From positions 1 to 47,963 of the forward strand of contig NZ_JASBRW010000083.1 in assembly GCF_030149235.1 (NCBI RefSeq): a DNA stretch of 47,963 nucleotides, written 5' to 3'. Below the pieces are notes generated by a model that was not told the origin of the DNA, did not search any database, and saw nothing but the letters and a program-made list of their open reading frames with translations. Positions 29,537 through 38,542 of this stretch are shown piece after piece. Positions within the stretch are counted from its first letter, which is position 1, and each line of letters starts with the position of its first letter. Both the position numbers and the translations under genes were made by a program. The stretch comes from Maricaulis sp. Lineage in GTDB: Bacteria; Pseudomonadota; Alphaproteobacteria; Caulobacterales; Maricaulaceae.

Positions 29537-29934
29537 CGCAGCTGGATAACGACAAGGGCCAGGAGAGCGACCACGATGACGCCGACAACGAGGCGTCCGA
29601 GCCCCCCGCCCGGCTTGCCCTTTACCGTCTCATACCCCGCCGATTTCCAGGCCATGATCCCGCCGGCGAGATGACCGGCCAGCTTGCGGCCGCTGGCTTC
29701 CGCCTGGGCAAAGGCGCGCGCTGAACGTCCACCGGACCGGCAAGACAGCACCACGGATTTGTCGCCGGCCTCCGGGATTGCGGCGACATCAAAGGTCGAA
29801 AGCGGGTTCAGGATTGCTCCGGGAATATGTTCCGCCTCGAACTCACCGGTCTCGCGGACGTCGACGAGGATGAGCGTTTCATCCGCCATCCCCTCTTTGA
29901 CTTCCTTCGGCGTAAAATCTCGCGGCTCGCTCAT
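29533..29934 (-). CDS. Rhodanese-domain protein with C-terminal membrane anchor
   Basis: Sulfurtransferase of 133 residues. Rhodanese blocks are VDVRETGEFEAEHIPGA and the active-site loop CRSGGRSA, where the cysteine carries the persulfide. A single hydrophobic segment at the C-terminus (LGRLVVGVIVVALLALVVIQ) anchors it, presumably with the domain in the cytoplasm. I chose the ATG at 29934 (MSEPRDF) for its GGGAG site; the frame is open to 29970. It would use sulfite or glutathione persulfide next to the dioxygenase it diverges from. Confidence 0.88.
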   Translation of the reverse strand: MSEPRDFTPKEVKEGMADETLILVDVRETGEFEAEHIPGAILNPLSTFDVAAIPEAGDKSVVLSCRSGGRSARAFAQAEASGRKLAGHLAGGIMAWKSAGYETVKGKPGGGLGRLVVGVIVVALLALVVIQLR

Positions 29935-29971
29935 TCCATGCTCCCGGGATATTGTCGTTGTGAATCGCATT

Positions 29972-29991
29972 ACCTACATATTTGCGTAGGT
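29972..29991. promoter_or_regulatory. Inverted repeat in the rhodanese/dioxygenase divergent promoter
   Basis: ACCTAC-N8-GTAGGT lies in the 105-base gap between the divergent genes. Its reverse complement reads CAGACCTACGCAA, sharing CAGACCT and TACGCAA with the region in front of the ArsR-type gene. It is a candidate common operator of the sulfur module. Confidence 0.5.
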
Positions 29992-30039
29992 CTGCACAAA
30001 AGGATAAACCGGATCTGTTTCCCGGCAAGTTGAAAACCC

Positions 30040-30909
30040 ATGCATCAAGCTCCCGACGTCAAAGCCTTCTTCGATCCCGATACTTATACCGTCAGCTACA
30101 TCGTCTCCGACCCGTCCACGGGCAAGGCGGCGATTATCGATTCCGTTCTGGATTACGACCCGGCCTCGGGACGTACGCAGACGCGCTCGGCCGATGCGGT
30201 CATCGCGGATATCAAGGAACGCGGATTGACGGTCGACTGGATCCTGGAGACCCATGTACACGCCGATCACCTCTCCGCTGCCCCCTATCTGCGGGAGAAG
30301 CTGGGCGGCCGGATCGGTATTGGCGAGCATGTCAAACAGGTTCAGGGCGTATTCGGTGATCTGTTCAATGCAGAGCCGGGCTTCTGCCGTGACGGGTCGC
30401 AATTCGACCACCTCTTTACCGATGGTGAAACCTTCCAGATCGGCGAGATCGAGGCCACGGCCATCTGGACGCCGGGACACACACCGGCCTGCATGGTCTA
30501 TCACGCCGGCAATGCCGCCTTCGTTGGCGATACGCTGTTCATGCCCGATTTCGGGACCGCGCGCTGCGACTTCCCGGGCGGCGACGCGCACACGCTGTAC
30601 CGGTCGATCCAGAAAATCTTCGCCCTGCCGGACGAGACCCGGCTGTTCATGTGCCATGACTACAAGGCACCGGGTCGCGACCACTATGCCTGGGAAACAA
30701 CCGTGGCCGAGGAGAAGGCGAACAATATCCATGTCCATGAAGGCACCAGTGAAGACGACTTCGTGGCCATGCGCGAAGCGCGCGATGCCAAGCTCTCCAT
30801 GCCAACCCTGATCCTGCCCTCGGTCCAGGTGAACATGCGGGCGGGCGATCTTCCGGAGCCGGAAGACAATGGCACGCGCTATCTCAAGATCCCGCTGAAC
30901 GCCGTCTGA
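30040..30909 (+). CDS. Persulfide dioxygenase-like metallo-hydrolase (Blh/ETHE1 type)
   Basis: Metallo-beta-lactamase-fold protein of 289 residues. The metal motif is HVHADHLS, with later ligands in WTPGHTPACMVYH, VGDTLF and CHDY. MPDFGTARCDFPGGDA is diagnostic of the ETHE1/Blh persulfide dioxygenase branch, which oxidises glutathione persulfide to sulfite with a single iron. In Blh of Agrobacterium and Xylella this domain is fused to a rhodanese; here the rhodanese is a separate divergent gene. The SulP transporter follows after one base. Confidence 0.88.
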   Translation: MHQAPDVKAFFDPDTYTVSYIVSDPSTGKAAIIDSVLDYDPASGRTQTRSADAVIADIKERGLTVDWILETHVHADHLSAAPYLREKLGGRIGIGEHVKQVQGVFGDLFNAEPGFCRDGSQFDHLFTDGETFQIGEIEATAIWTPGHTPACMVYHAGNAAFVGDTLFMPDFGTARCDFPGGDAHTLYRSIQKIFALPDETRLFMCHDYKAPGRDHYAWETTVAEEKANNIHVHEGTSEDDFVAMREARDAKLSMPTLILPSVQVNMRAGDLPEPEDNGTRYLKIPLNAV

Positions 30910-30910
30910 T

Positions 30911-32656
30911 ATGTTCAAACTGGCCATGCGCATCTTCCCCGGCCTGAACTGGCTGCGTGGATACAATGCCAAGCTCTTCGCCGATGATGCCCTAGCCAGC
31001 ATTATCACGTCCATCCTGCTGATCCCGCAAAGCCTCGCCTATGCCCTGCTGGCAGGTCTGCCGCCCCAGGCCGGACTGTATGCCTCGACCACGCCGCTGA
31101 TCGCCTATGCCCTGTTCGGGTCCAGCCGGGTGCTGGCGGTCGGTCCAGTGGCGGTCGTTTCGCTGATGACCGCCGCTGCCATCGGTGAGTTGGGACTGAA
31201 CGATCCAGCCCAGCAGATGGCGGCCGCAGGTGCCCTCGCCCTGCTTTCCGGCGGCTTTCTGCTTGTCTTCGGCCTGCTCAATCTGGGCAGTATTGCCAAT
31301 TTCCTCAGCCGTCCGGTGATCAGCGCCTTCATCACGGCGTCGACCCTGCTCATCATCGCCAGCCAGCTGCGCCATATCCTCGGCATTGAGGCCTCGGGGG
31401 CGACCCTGCCCGAGCTGGTGCTTTCCATGGCGCAGAGCATCGGCCAGCTGAATCTCCTCGCCCTGGCCTTCGGCGCCGGCAGCCTCGCCTTCCTGATTTT
31501 CATGCGTGGCGGTTTGCAGCCCCTGCTGACCGGGCTGGGCGTGCCAGACGGCACGGCCTCGACAATTACCCGCGCCTCTCCAGCCCTGCTGGTGGTCATC
31601 ACCACGCTCATCGCCGCCGGCATGTCGCTGGCCGACCGGAACGGGCTTTCCATTGTCGGCGAGCTTCCGACCGGGCTTCCACCCCTGCAGCCGCCGCTTG
31701 TTCCACTGGAAATCTGGCGCGAACTGCTTGGCCCCGCGGCCCTCATCTCCCTCATCGGTTTCGTGGAAAGCGTATCGGTCGGACAGAGCCTCGCGGCACG
31801 CCGCCGCGAAAGCGTCAATCCGAACCGGGAGCTGTTCGGCCTCGGCGCAGCCAATGCCGCCGCTGCCTTTACCGGAGGCTATCCGGTGACTGGTGGATTT
31901 GCGCGCTCGGTCGTCAATGAACAGGCCGGAGCACAAACCCCGCTAGCCGGCGTCTTCACAGCCCTCATTATCGCCATTGTGGCGGTCTTCCTGACCCCGC
32001 TATTCTATCACCTGCCCAAGGCCGCGCTCGCGGCCACGATCCTCGTTGCGATCTGGAAACTGGCCGATTTCCATAGCCTGCGCGATGCCTGGCGCTATTC
32101 GCATTCTGACGGGGCAGCCGCCTTCCTGACCCTGTTCGGCGTGCTTTTTCTCGGCGTCGAGATCGGGCTCACACTCGGGGTCACGGTCTCGATCGGCTCA
32201 ATCCTGTTGCGGACCATGAAGCCGCACTGGGCCCAGGTCGGCCAGGTCCCCGGAACACACCATTTCCGCAACCCCAACCGGCATGACGTGATCCTGTCGC
32301 CGCACGTCTTTGCGATCCGGGTCGACAGCGCGCTTTACTTCGCCAATGCCCATTTCCTGGAAGACCTCCTGGCCCAGACCATGGCCGAGCACGAGGGAAT
32401 TACCGATGTGGTGCTGATGTGCCCGGCCGTGAATTTCATCGATGCCAGCGCCCTTGCGAGCCTGAGAACCATCAATCAGCGCCTGTCCGACAGCGGCGTG
32501 ACCCTGCACCTCTCCGAGGTCAAGGGACCGGTCAATGACCACCTCATGGCGGCCGGATTTGCCGACGAACTCAGCGGCGAGATCTTCCTGTCGCAATATG
32601 CCGCCATGCGCACCCTCGATCCGCAAACCACCTTGCGTGCAGAAGGCGTCGATTGA
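30911..32656 (+). CDS. SulP-family anion transporter with STAS domain
   Basis: Membrane transporter of 581 residues with about 12-14 helices. The SulP N-terminus (DDALASIITSILLIPQSLAYALLAGLPPQAGLY) and the GGYPVTGGFARSVVN motif are present, and a C-terminal cytoplasmic STAS domain spans about 455-560. Substrates in the family include sulfate, bicarbonate and carboxylates. Encoded one base after the persulfide dioxygenase, it may move sulfate or sulfite generated by that pathway. The direction of transport cannot be read from sequence. Confidence 0.92.
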   Translation: MFKLAMRIFPGLNWLRGYNAKLFADDALASIITSILLIPQSLAYALLAGLPPQAGLYASTTPLIAYALFGSSRVLAVGPVAVVSLMTAAAIGELGLNDPAQQMAAAGALALLSGGFLLVFGLLNLGSIANFLSRPVISAFITASTLLIIASQLRHILGIEASGATLPELVLSMAQSIGQLNLLALAFGAGSLAFLIFMRGGLQPLLTGLGVPDGTASTITRASPALLVVITTLIAAGMSLADRNGLSIVGELPTGLPPLQPPLVPLEIWRELLGPAALISLIGFVESVSVGQSLAARRRESVNPNRELFGLGAANAAAAFTGGYPVTGGFARSVVNEQAGAQTPLAGVFTALIIAIVAVFLTPLFYHLPKAALAATILVAIWKLADFHSLRDAWRYSHSDGAAAFLTLFGVLFLGVEIGLTLGVTVSIGSILLRTMKPHWAQVGQVPGTHHFRNPNRHDVILSPHVFAIRVDSALYFANAHFLEDLLAQTMAEHEGITDVVLMCPAVNFIDASALASLRTINQRLSDSGVTLHLSEVKGPVNDHLMAAGFADELSGEIFLSQYAAMRTLDPQTTLRAEGVD

Positions 32657-32742
32657 GCGTCTTGCGCGTCTCGGGTCAGGGCGTATCGTAGCGTTCAGTC
32701 TGTTGATGCGGCGCTTGTGCCGTGGCCTGCCCGGAGATCGCG

Positions 32743-34698
32743 ATGACCCACCATGACCCCAACGAGATTTTCCCGCTCGATCCGGAGTTTGCAGCCGCAG
32801 CACACATCAATCCGGAGCGGTATAATGCGCTCTACGAGCAGTCACTGGCAGATCGCGAGGGCTTCTGGCGCGAGCAGGCTCGCCGCATTGACTGGATCAA
32901 GCCCTTCACCGAGATTGAGGACGTCTCCTGGGACAAGGATGATCTGCATATCCGCTGGTTCGCCGATGGCACGCTGAATGCCTGCGTCAACTGCATTGAC
33001 CGGCACTTGCCGGAAAAGGCCAATGACACCGCGATCATTTGGGAAGGTGACGACCCGGAGGTCGACAAGACCATCACCTATAGCGAGCTCTATGCCCAGG
33101 TCGGTCGCCTTGCCAATGGCCTGCGCGAGCTTGGCGTCAGCAAAGGCGACCGGGTCACCATCTACATGCCGATGGTGCCGGAAGCGGCCTATGCGATGCT
33201 GGCCTGTGCGCGGATTGGCGCGGTGCACTCCGTCGTTTTCGGCGGTTTCTCTCCCGACGCCCTCGCGGGTCGTATCACCGATTGCGAGAGCGATTTTGTC
33301 ATCACCGCCGATGAAGGCGTGCGCGGCGGCCGGCCGATCTCGCTGAAAGCCAATGTCGACCGGGCGATCGAGATCGCGGGGCGCGGCCAGAAAGTCGTCG
33401 TCGTACGCCGGACCGGCGGCGATATCGGCTGGGCGAACGAGCGCGATGTCTGGTACCACGACCTGGTCGCCGGTCAGCCGGATGATTGCGACCCGGAAGA
33501 GATGAGCGCCGAGGATCCGCTTTTCATCCTCTACACCTCCGGCTCGACCGGAAAACCCAAGGGCGTGCTGCATACCACGGGCGGCTATATGGTGTGGGCC
33601 TCACTGACCCACGAAACCGTTTTCGACTACAAGCCCGGCGACATCTATTGGTGCGCCGCGGATGTCGGCTGGGTCACGGGCCACTCCTACATCGTTTACG
33701 GCCCGCTCGCCAACGGCGCCATCACGCTGATGTTCGAGGGGATCCCGACCTATCCGGGTCCCGACCGCTTCTGGCAGGTCGTCGACAAACACCAGGTGAA
33801 CATCTTCTACACCGCGCCGACCGCAATCCGCGCCCTGATGCGCGAGGGCGATGAGCATGTCACCAAGCATTCGCGGCAATCCCTGCGCCTGCTCGGCAGC
33901 GTGGGCGAACCGATCAACCCGGAGGCCTGGACCTGGTATTACCGCGTCGTCGGCGATGAACGCTGCCCCATTGTCGATACCTGGTGGCAGACCGAGACAG
34001 GCGGCATCATGATCACCCCCCTGCCCGGCGCCCATGACCTCAAGCCCGGCGCCGCATCCAAACCGATGTTCGGAGTCGAGCTGGCCCTGATGGACGGAGA
34101 CGGCAAGCGGCTTCCCGACACCGGGGAGCAATCAGGCAATCTGGTTGTGACCCGGTCCTGGCCGGGCCAGATGCGGACAGTCTATGGTGACCACCAGCGC
34201 TTCATCGACACCTATTTCTCGACCTATGACGGCCTGTATTTCTCCGGTGACGGGGCCCGCCGTGACAGTGATGGCTATTGGTGGGTCACGGGACGTGTCG
34301 ACGATGTCCTCAACGTCTCTGGTCACCGCCTCGGCACGGCCGAGATCGAAAGTGCCCTCGTCGCCCATGACGATGTCGCGGAGGCCGCCGTTGTCGGCTA
34401 TCCCCATGATATCAAGGGCCAGGGGATTTATTGCTTCGTGACCTTGTACCAGGGCCGCGAGCCGGACGCTGAGGACGTCAAGGCGCTGAAAGCCTGGGTG
34501 CGTCAGGAAATCGGGCCGGTCGCAACGCCCGACGTCATCCAGTTCGCACCGGCCTTGCCGAAGACGCGGTCCGGCAAGATCATGCGCCGCATCCTGCGCA
34601 AGATCGCCGAGAACGAATACGGCAATCTGGGCGACATCTCGACCCTGGCTGACCCCTCCGTGGTGCAAGATCTGATCGCCAACCGGGCCGAGGCCTGA
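32743..34698 (+). CDS. acs: Acetyl-CoA synthetase
   Basis: AMP-forming ligase of 651 residues converting acetate, ATP and CoA to acetyl-Co[19 protein letters not shown], the P-loop [22 protein letters not shown] and the C-terminal [17 protein letters not shown] are all characteristic; the lysine in SGK is the site regulated by acetylation in known Acs. The start is placed at ATG 32743 after CGGAG; a GTG at 32722 is in frame. The nearby aceA/aceB operon provides the glyoxylate shunt for growth on acetate. Confidence 0.96.
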   Translation: MTHHDPNEIFPLDPEFAAAAHINPERYNALYEQSLADREGFWREQARRIDWIKPFTEIEDVSWDKDDLHIRWFADGTLNACVNCIDRHLPEKANDTAIIWEGDDPEVDKTITYSELYAQVGRLANGLRELGVSKGDRVTIYMPMVPEAAYAMLACARIGAVHSVVFGGFSPDALAGRITDCESDFVITADEGVRGGRPISLKANVDRAIEIAGRGQKVVVVRRTGGDIGWANERDVWYHDLVAGQPDDCDPEEMSAEDPLFILYTSGSTGKPKGVLHTTGGYMVWASLTHETVFDYKPGDIYWCAADVGWVTGHSYIVYGPLANGAITLMFEGIPTYPGPDRFWQVVDKHQVNIFYTAPTAIRALMREGDEHVTKHSRQSLRLLGSVGEPINPEAWTWYYRVVGDERCPIVDTWWQTETGGIMITPLPGAHDLKPGAASKPMFGVELALMDGDGKRLPDTGEQSGNLVVTRSWPGQMRTVYGDHQRFIDTYFSTYDGLYFSGDGARRDSDGYWWVTGRVDDVLNVSGHRLGTAEIESALVAHDDVAEAAVVGYPHDIKGQGIYCFVTLYQGREPDAEDVKALKAWVRQEIGPVATPDVIQFAPALPKTRSGKIMRRILRKIAENEYGNLGDISTLADPSVVQDLIANRAEA

Positions 34699-34783
34699 GG
34701 CAGGCAGCGTGTATCAGACCTCGCGAAGCGGATCAGAACCCGCTATAGGATTTGCACCAGTATTCCCGCTTCAGGAGCGTGTT

Positions 34784-35290
34784 TTGCGTATTCGTCTTCT
34801 CGCCATCGGCCTTTTGGCCAGTTTTGCATCTGCCTGTGCGACCAGCACGCCTGTCTGCCGGGCTCCGTCCCAGGCCGAGATGCAGGCCTTCACCGCCATT
34901 ATCAGTCATAATCCGGCGGGCCTGTCCGAGGCGATGGCACCGGGTGCGACGCAAAACGCACTGTCTCAGCAAGACCCCAATCTGCGCAGCCACATCTGGG
35001 GTGCCCAGGGCGAAACCCGCGGCACCGTGATTGGGATGCTCTCGCGCCCGCCGCTGTGCGTTGTCGACAACCAGGCGGCCAATGCGGCCAATGACGACCG
35101 CAATATCGTGGTCTATCCGCAAAGCAATTTCGACGCCCTGCTGCCCTCTGCCGAAGCCGGCGCGGTCTTCCCCTATGGCGTTCGCATGCGCGATTACATG
35201 ACCTGTCGCTTCACCGAAACGCCTGACGGTATGCGCCTCGCCGATGCCTGCGGCTACCGTCCCTACACGGCTCCGGCAGTAACGGGTTAA
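34784..35290 (+). CDS. Putative small lipoprotein, unknown function
   Basis: 168 residues beginning at a TTG codon preceded by AGGAG six bases upstream. The opening (Met)RIRLLAIGLLASFASAC looks like a signal peptide ending in a lipobox-like ASAC, so Cys17 may be lipidated. An upstream in-frame start at 34709 would bury this signal and has no ribosome site. The mature part contains six further cysteine- or proline-flanked blocks (PVCRAP, PPLCVVD, TCRFTE, DACGYRP). I do not recognise a family. Confidence 0.7.
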   Translation: MRIRLLAIGLLASFASACATSTPVCRAPSQAEMQAFTAIISHNPAGLSEAMAPGATQNALSQQDPNLRSHIWGAQGETRGTVIGMLSRPPLCVVDNQAANAANDDRNIVVYPQSNFDALLPSAEAGAVFPYGVRMRDYMTCRFTETPDGMRLADACGYRPYTAPAVTG

Positions 35291-35300
35291 TCAAACGGAA

Positions 35301-35326
35301 CAGGCCGCCCTTGAAGGGGCGGCCTG
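35301..35326. terminator. Hairpin between lipoprotein and malate synthase genes
   Basis: CAGGCCGCCC and GGGCGGCCTG form a 10-bp perfect stem with a six-base loop between two convergent genes. The T-tails are modest on both strands (ATCTTG, and TTCCGTTT on the minus strand), so it is probably a bidirectional terminator. Confidence 0.7.
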
Positions 35327-35357
35327 ATCTTGCCATTGCCGGTCAGCGAGGACCGCA

Positions 35358-36998
35358 TCAGTCCTCGAACTCGGTCAGCTGCATCGGCTTCTTCAAGCCC
35401 TCGGTGATGTACTCATAGGCCGGCAGGGTCAGGAATTCCACGAACTCGTCGGACAGAACAATGTCGCGCAAGAGGCCCGCGGCAACGCCGATGCGCTCTC
35501 GCACATCCGGCATGTCCGGCACCTCGCCCTGGATGGATTCGCGGAAGGCCTCGATCTTGGCGCCGATGGTTCCGGCCGTGATGGGCGTCCCTTCTTGCGT
35601 GCTGCGCTCAAACACGCGCCACTGCCACAGCTGGGCCCGCGCGATCTCTGCCGTCGCCGCATCTTCCATCAGATTGTGGATCGGCACCGCACCGCGTCCG
35701 CCCAGCCAGGCCGCGATATAGCGGATGGCCACATCGATATTTCCGTCCACGCCGGCGTCCGTGATCGTGCCCTCGGGGGCTTCAAGAAGCGCCTTGGCCG
35801 TGATCGGAAGCGCCATTTCCTCCTCGCGGTCGATCTGGTTGGCGCGCGGCATTTTCTGGTCGAAGACCTCAAGCGCAACCGGGATCAGATCAGGGTGAGC
35901 GACCCAGGTACCGTCATGGCCGTTGAGCACTTCGCGCATTTTGTCCTCACGGACCTTTTCCTGCGCAGCCGTGTTGGCTTCGGCGTCATTCTTGACCGGG
36001 ATGAAGGCGGACATGCCGCCCATGGCGTGGGCGCCTCGGCGATGACAGACCGAAATCACCCGGCGGGAATAGGCATCCATGAAGGGGACCGCCATGGAGA
36101 CTTGCGAACGATCCGGCAGGACACAATCCGGGTTCGCTTTCAGGCGCTTGATATAGCTGAAGATATAGTCCCAGCGACCGCAATTGAGACCGACCACATG
36201 CTCCTTGAGTTCGTAAAGGATCTCGTCCAGCTCAAACGTTGCCGGCAGGGTTTCGATCAGCACGGTGGCCCGAATGGTTCCGCGTTCCAGGCCCAGCTCG
36301 TCCTCGGCGTGCTGGAAAGCCAGATTCCACAGGCGCGCCTCATAGCGGCTCTCAAGCTTGGGCAGATAGAAATACGGTCCGGTTTCACGGGCTTTGAGCG
36401 CCTCGTGATTGTGGAAGAGATAGAGGCCGAAGTCGAACAATGAGGCCGACATCGCCACGCCATTGACGAGCACATGACGCTCATCGAGATGCCAGCCGCG
36501 CGGGCGGACAATAAGAACGGCAGCATCCTCATTGATCGAATAATTCTTGCCGGACTTCTCGTCCGTGAAATCGATTTCGCGCTTGTTGGCATCGCGCAGA
36601 TTGATCTGGCCCTCGATCAGATTGGCCCAGTGCGGCGCCGTCGCGTCCTCGAAATCGGCCATGAAACACTTCGCACCCGAATTGAGTGCATTGACGACCA
36701 TTTTCCGGTCAACCGGGCCGGTGATCTCGACCCGGCGATCCTGCAGATCGGCCGGAGCCGGGCGGACCTTCCAGTCGGCGGCACGAATATCCGCGGTTTC
36801 ATGCGGGAACAACATCAGCGCGCCGGCATCGAGCTCGGCCTGACGTTCACGGCGATAGCGCAGCAGGGATTGGCGGCGGCGCTCGAAACGGCGATGCAGT
36901 CCGGCGATAAAGCTCAGCGCGTCATGGGTGAGGATATCGCGGTAGCCCGGCTCGAGATGGCCGAGAATTTCTACACCGGTGGGAGAAATATGCGTCAT
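35358..36998 (-). CDS. aceB: Malate synthase A
   Basis: Second enzyme of the glyoxylate shunt: condenses glyoxylate with acetyl-CoA. 546 residues, the A-type length. Family blocks include CFMADFEDATAPHWANL, VLIVRPRGWHLDERH, LIETLPATFELDEILYEL, LNCGRWDYIFSYIK and MGGMSAFIPVKND. The ATG at 36998 follows AGGACA; the frame extends to 37040 without a ribosome site. It lies downstream of aceA in the same orientation. Confidence 0.96.
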   Translation of the reverse strand: MTHISPTGVEILGHLEPGYRDILTHDALSFIAGLHRRFERRRQSLLRYRRERQAELDAGALMLFPHETADIRAADWKVRPAPADLQDRRVEITGPVDRKMVVNALNSGAKCFMADFEDATAPHWANLIEGQINLRDANKREIDFTDEKSGKNYSINEDAAVLIVRPRGWHLDERHVLVNGVAMSASLFDFGLYLFHNHEALKARETGPYFYLPKLESRYEARLWNLAFQHAEDELGLERGTIRATVLIETLPATFELDEILYELKEHVVGLNCGRWDYIFSYIKRLKANPDCVLPDRSQVSMAVPFMDAYSRRVISVCHRRGAHAMGGMSAFIPVKNDAEANTAAQEKVREDKMREVLNGHDGTWVAHPDLIPVALEVFDQKMPRANQIDREEEMALPITAKALLEAPEGTITDAGVDGNIDVAIRYIAAWLGGRGAVPIHNLMEDAATAEIARAQLWQWRVFERSTQEGTPITAGTIGAKIEAFRESIQGEVPDMPDVRERIGVAAGLLRDIVLSDEFVEFLTLPAYEYITEGLKKPMQLTEFED

Positions 36999-37059
36999 GA
37001 TCGTGTCCTGCCTGTGTGCCTGCTCTGGGACGAGCGTCATTCCTGCGTGCGAGAGAGTA

Positions 37060-37097
37060 CCGGGAGGGTTCGCGATACCGAGGGCGCCCCCTCCCGG
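37060..37097 (-). other. Intercistronic hairpin between aceA and aceB
   Basis: CCGGGAGGG and CCCTCCCGG form a 9-bp perfect stem with a 20-base loop in the aceA-aceB gap. There is no T-run, so it may set relative aceA/aceB mRNA levels and not end transcription. Confidence 0.45.
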
Positions 37098-37118
37098 CCG
37101 GGCTGCAAGAGCCCTGAC

Positions 37119-38405
37119 TTATTCCGCTGCGAACTGCGAGGTTTCGGTCGATTCAGCCATCGCCGTGGTGGAGGACTGACCGCCGGAAATGGCCAGCGAG
37201 ACCTTGTCGAAATAGCCCGTGCCGACTTCGCGCTGGTGACGCGTTGCGGTGTAGCCATTGACCTCGGACGCAAATTCCAGCTGCTGCAGCTCGGAATAGG
37301 CCCCCATGCCGCGATCCTTGTAACCGCGCGCCAGTTCGAACATGCCGTGATTGAGGCTGTGGAAGCCGGCCAGGGTGACAAACTGGAACTTGTAGCCCAT
37401 CGCACCCAGCTCACGCTGGAACGTCTCGATCGTGGCCTTGTCCAGATTGGCTTCCCAGTTGAAGGACGGCGAGCAGTTATACGCCATCATCTTGCCCGGG
37501 TATTCCTTCTGGATGGCTTCAGCGAAACGCTTGGCCTCGTCCAGGTTCGGCTTGGAGGTTTCCCACCACAGAAGGTCGGCCACCTTGGCATAGGCCAGGC
37601 CGCGCTTGATGCAGTGCTCGACACCCATGCCCGATTTGAGGCGGTAGAAGCCTTCCGGCGTACGACCGGCGTCGAAATCGATGAATTCGTGGTCGCGCTC
37701 ATCGACGTCGGAGTTGATCAGCGTCGCGGACTCAGCATCCGTACGGGCCACGGTCAGGGTCGGAACGCCCATTACATCTGCGGCGAGACGGGCTGCGGCC
37801 AGATTGCGCTCGTGATGGCTGGTGGAGATCAGCACCTTGCCGCCCAGATGGCCGCACTTCTTCTCGGCTGCAACCTGGTCTTCGAAGTGTACGCCGGCAG
37901 CGCCCGCTTCAATGAAGGCCTTCATGATCTCAAAACAGTTCAGCTGACCGCCGAAACCGGCCTCCGCATCGGCCACGATCGGCGCAAACCAGTCGCGGGT
38001 CGCCTTGCCGTTCTCGGAGACTTCAATCTGGTCGGCGCGCTGCAGGGCGCGGTTGATCTTCTTGGCCAGCTCCGGAGCCGAATTGGCCGGATAGAGCGAC
38101 TGGTCCGGATACATGGTGCCGGCGGTATTGGCGTCGGCCGCGACCTGCCAGCCGGACAGGTAGATGGCTTTCAGGCCAGCGCGGACCTGCTGCATCGCCT
38201 GGTTGCCGGACAGGGCGCCAAGCGCATTGATGAAGGGCTCGGTCTTGAGCAATTCCCAGAGCTTGTTGGCGCCCCGTTCGGCGAGCGTGTGCTGGATCTG
38301 AACCGAACCGCGCAGACGCAGAACGTCTTCCGGCGTGTACGGGCGCTCAATGCCGTTGAAGCGATCTTCGGCTGCATTCGGGACGAGGTCGTTAAAGCTG
38401 GTCAT
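37119..38405 (-). CDS. aceA: Isocitrate lyase
   Basis: First enzyme of the glyoxylate shunt: splits isocitrate into succinate and glyoxylate. 428 residues. The catalytic signature KKCGHLGGK is present, as are [24 protein letters not shown] and [12 protein letters not shown]. It is transcribed divergently from the ScfR-type regulator. The 138-base gap holds repeated TTGTCA elements. Confidence 0.97.
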   Translation of the reverse strand: MTSFNDLVPNAAEDRFNGIERPYTPEDVLRLRGSVQIQHTLAERGANKLWELLKTEPFINALGALSGNQAMQQVRAGLKAIYLSGWQVAADANTAGTMYPDQSLYPANSAPELAKKINRALQRADQIEVSENGKATRDWFAPIVADAEAGFGGQLNCFEIMKAFIEAGAAGVHFEDQVAAEKKCGHLGGKVLISTSHHERNLAAARLAADVMGVPTLTVARTDAESATLINSDVDERDHEFIDFDAGRTPEGFYRLKSGMGVEHCIKRGLAYAKVADLLWWETSKPNLDEAKRFAEAIQKEYPGKMMAYNCSPSFNWEANLDKATIETFQRELGAMGYKFQFVTLAGFHSLNHGMFELARGYKDRGMGAYSELQQLEFASEVNGYTATRHQREVGTGYFDKVSLAISGGQSSTTAMAESTETSQFAAE

Positions 38406-38419
38406 GGGTATCCCCGGTC

Positions 38420-38447
38420 TGACAATTACGTTGCAAACAAGTTGTCA
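38420..38447. promoter_or_regulatory. Inverted TGACAA/TTGTCA pair before aceA
   Basis: TGACAA (38420-38425) and TTGTCA (38442-38447) face each other across 16 bases, just upstream of aceA. TTGTCAA recurs at 38511-38517 near the regulator start. The spacing suggests a dimeric regulator such as the divergent ScfR-type protein. Confidence 0.4.
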
Positions 38448-38503
38448 AACGGAAGCAAGCCCGTCGATACCCCCTTTCCTATAAAGCGGATTGCGTGTAG
38501 CGT

Positions 38504-38534
38504 ATTTACATTGTCAATTTGTCGGTTTGTAAAT
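38504..38534. promoter_or_regulatory. ATTTACA-N17-TGTAAAT inverted repeat before the ScfR-type gene
   Basis: Two perfect 7-base arms flank a centre containing TTGTCAA and TTGTCGG, ending nine bases before the regulator's start codon. The position fits autorepression. Confidence 0.45.
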
Positions 38535-38542
38535 TTTATCAC

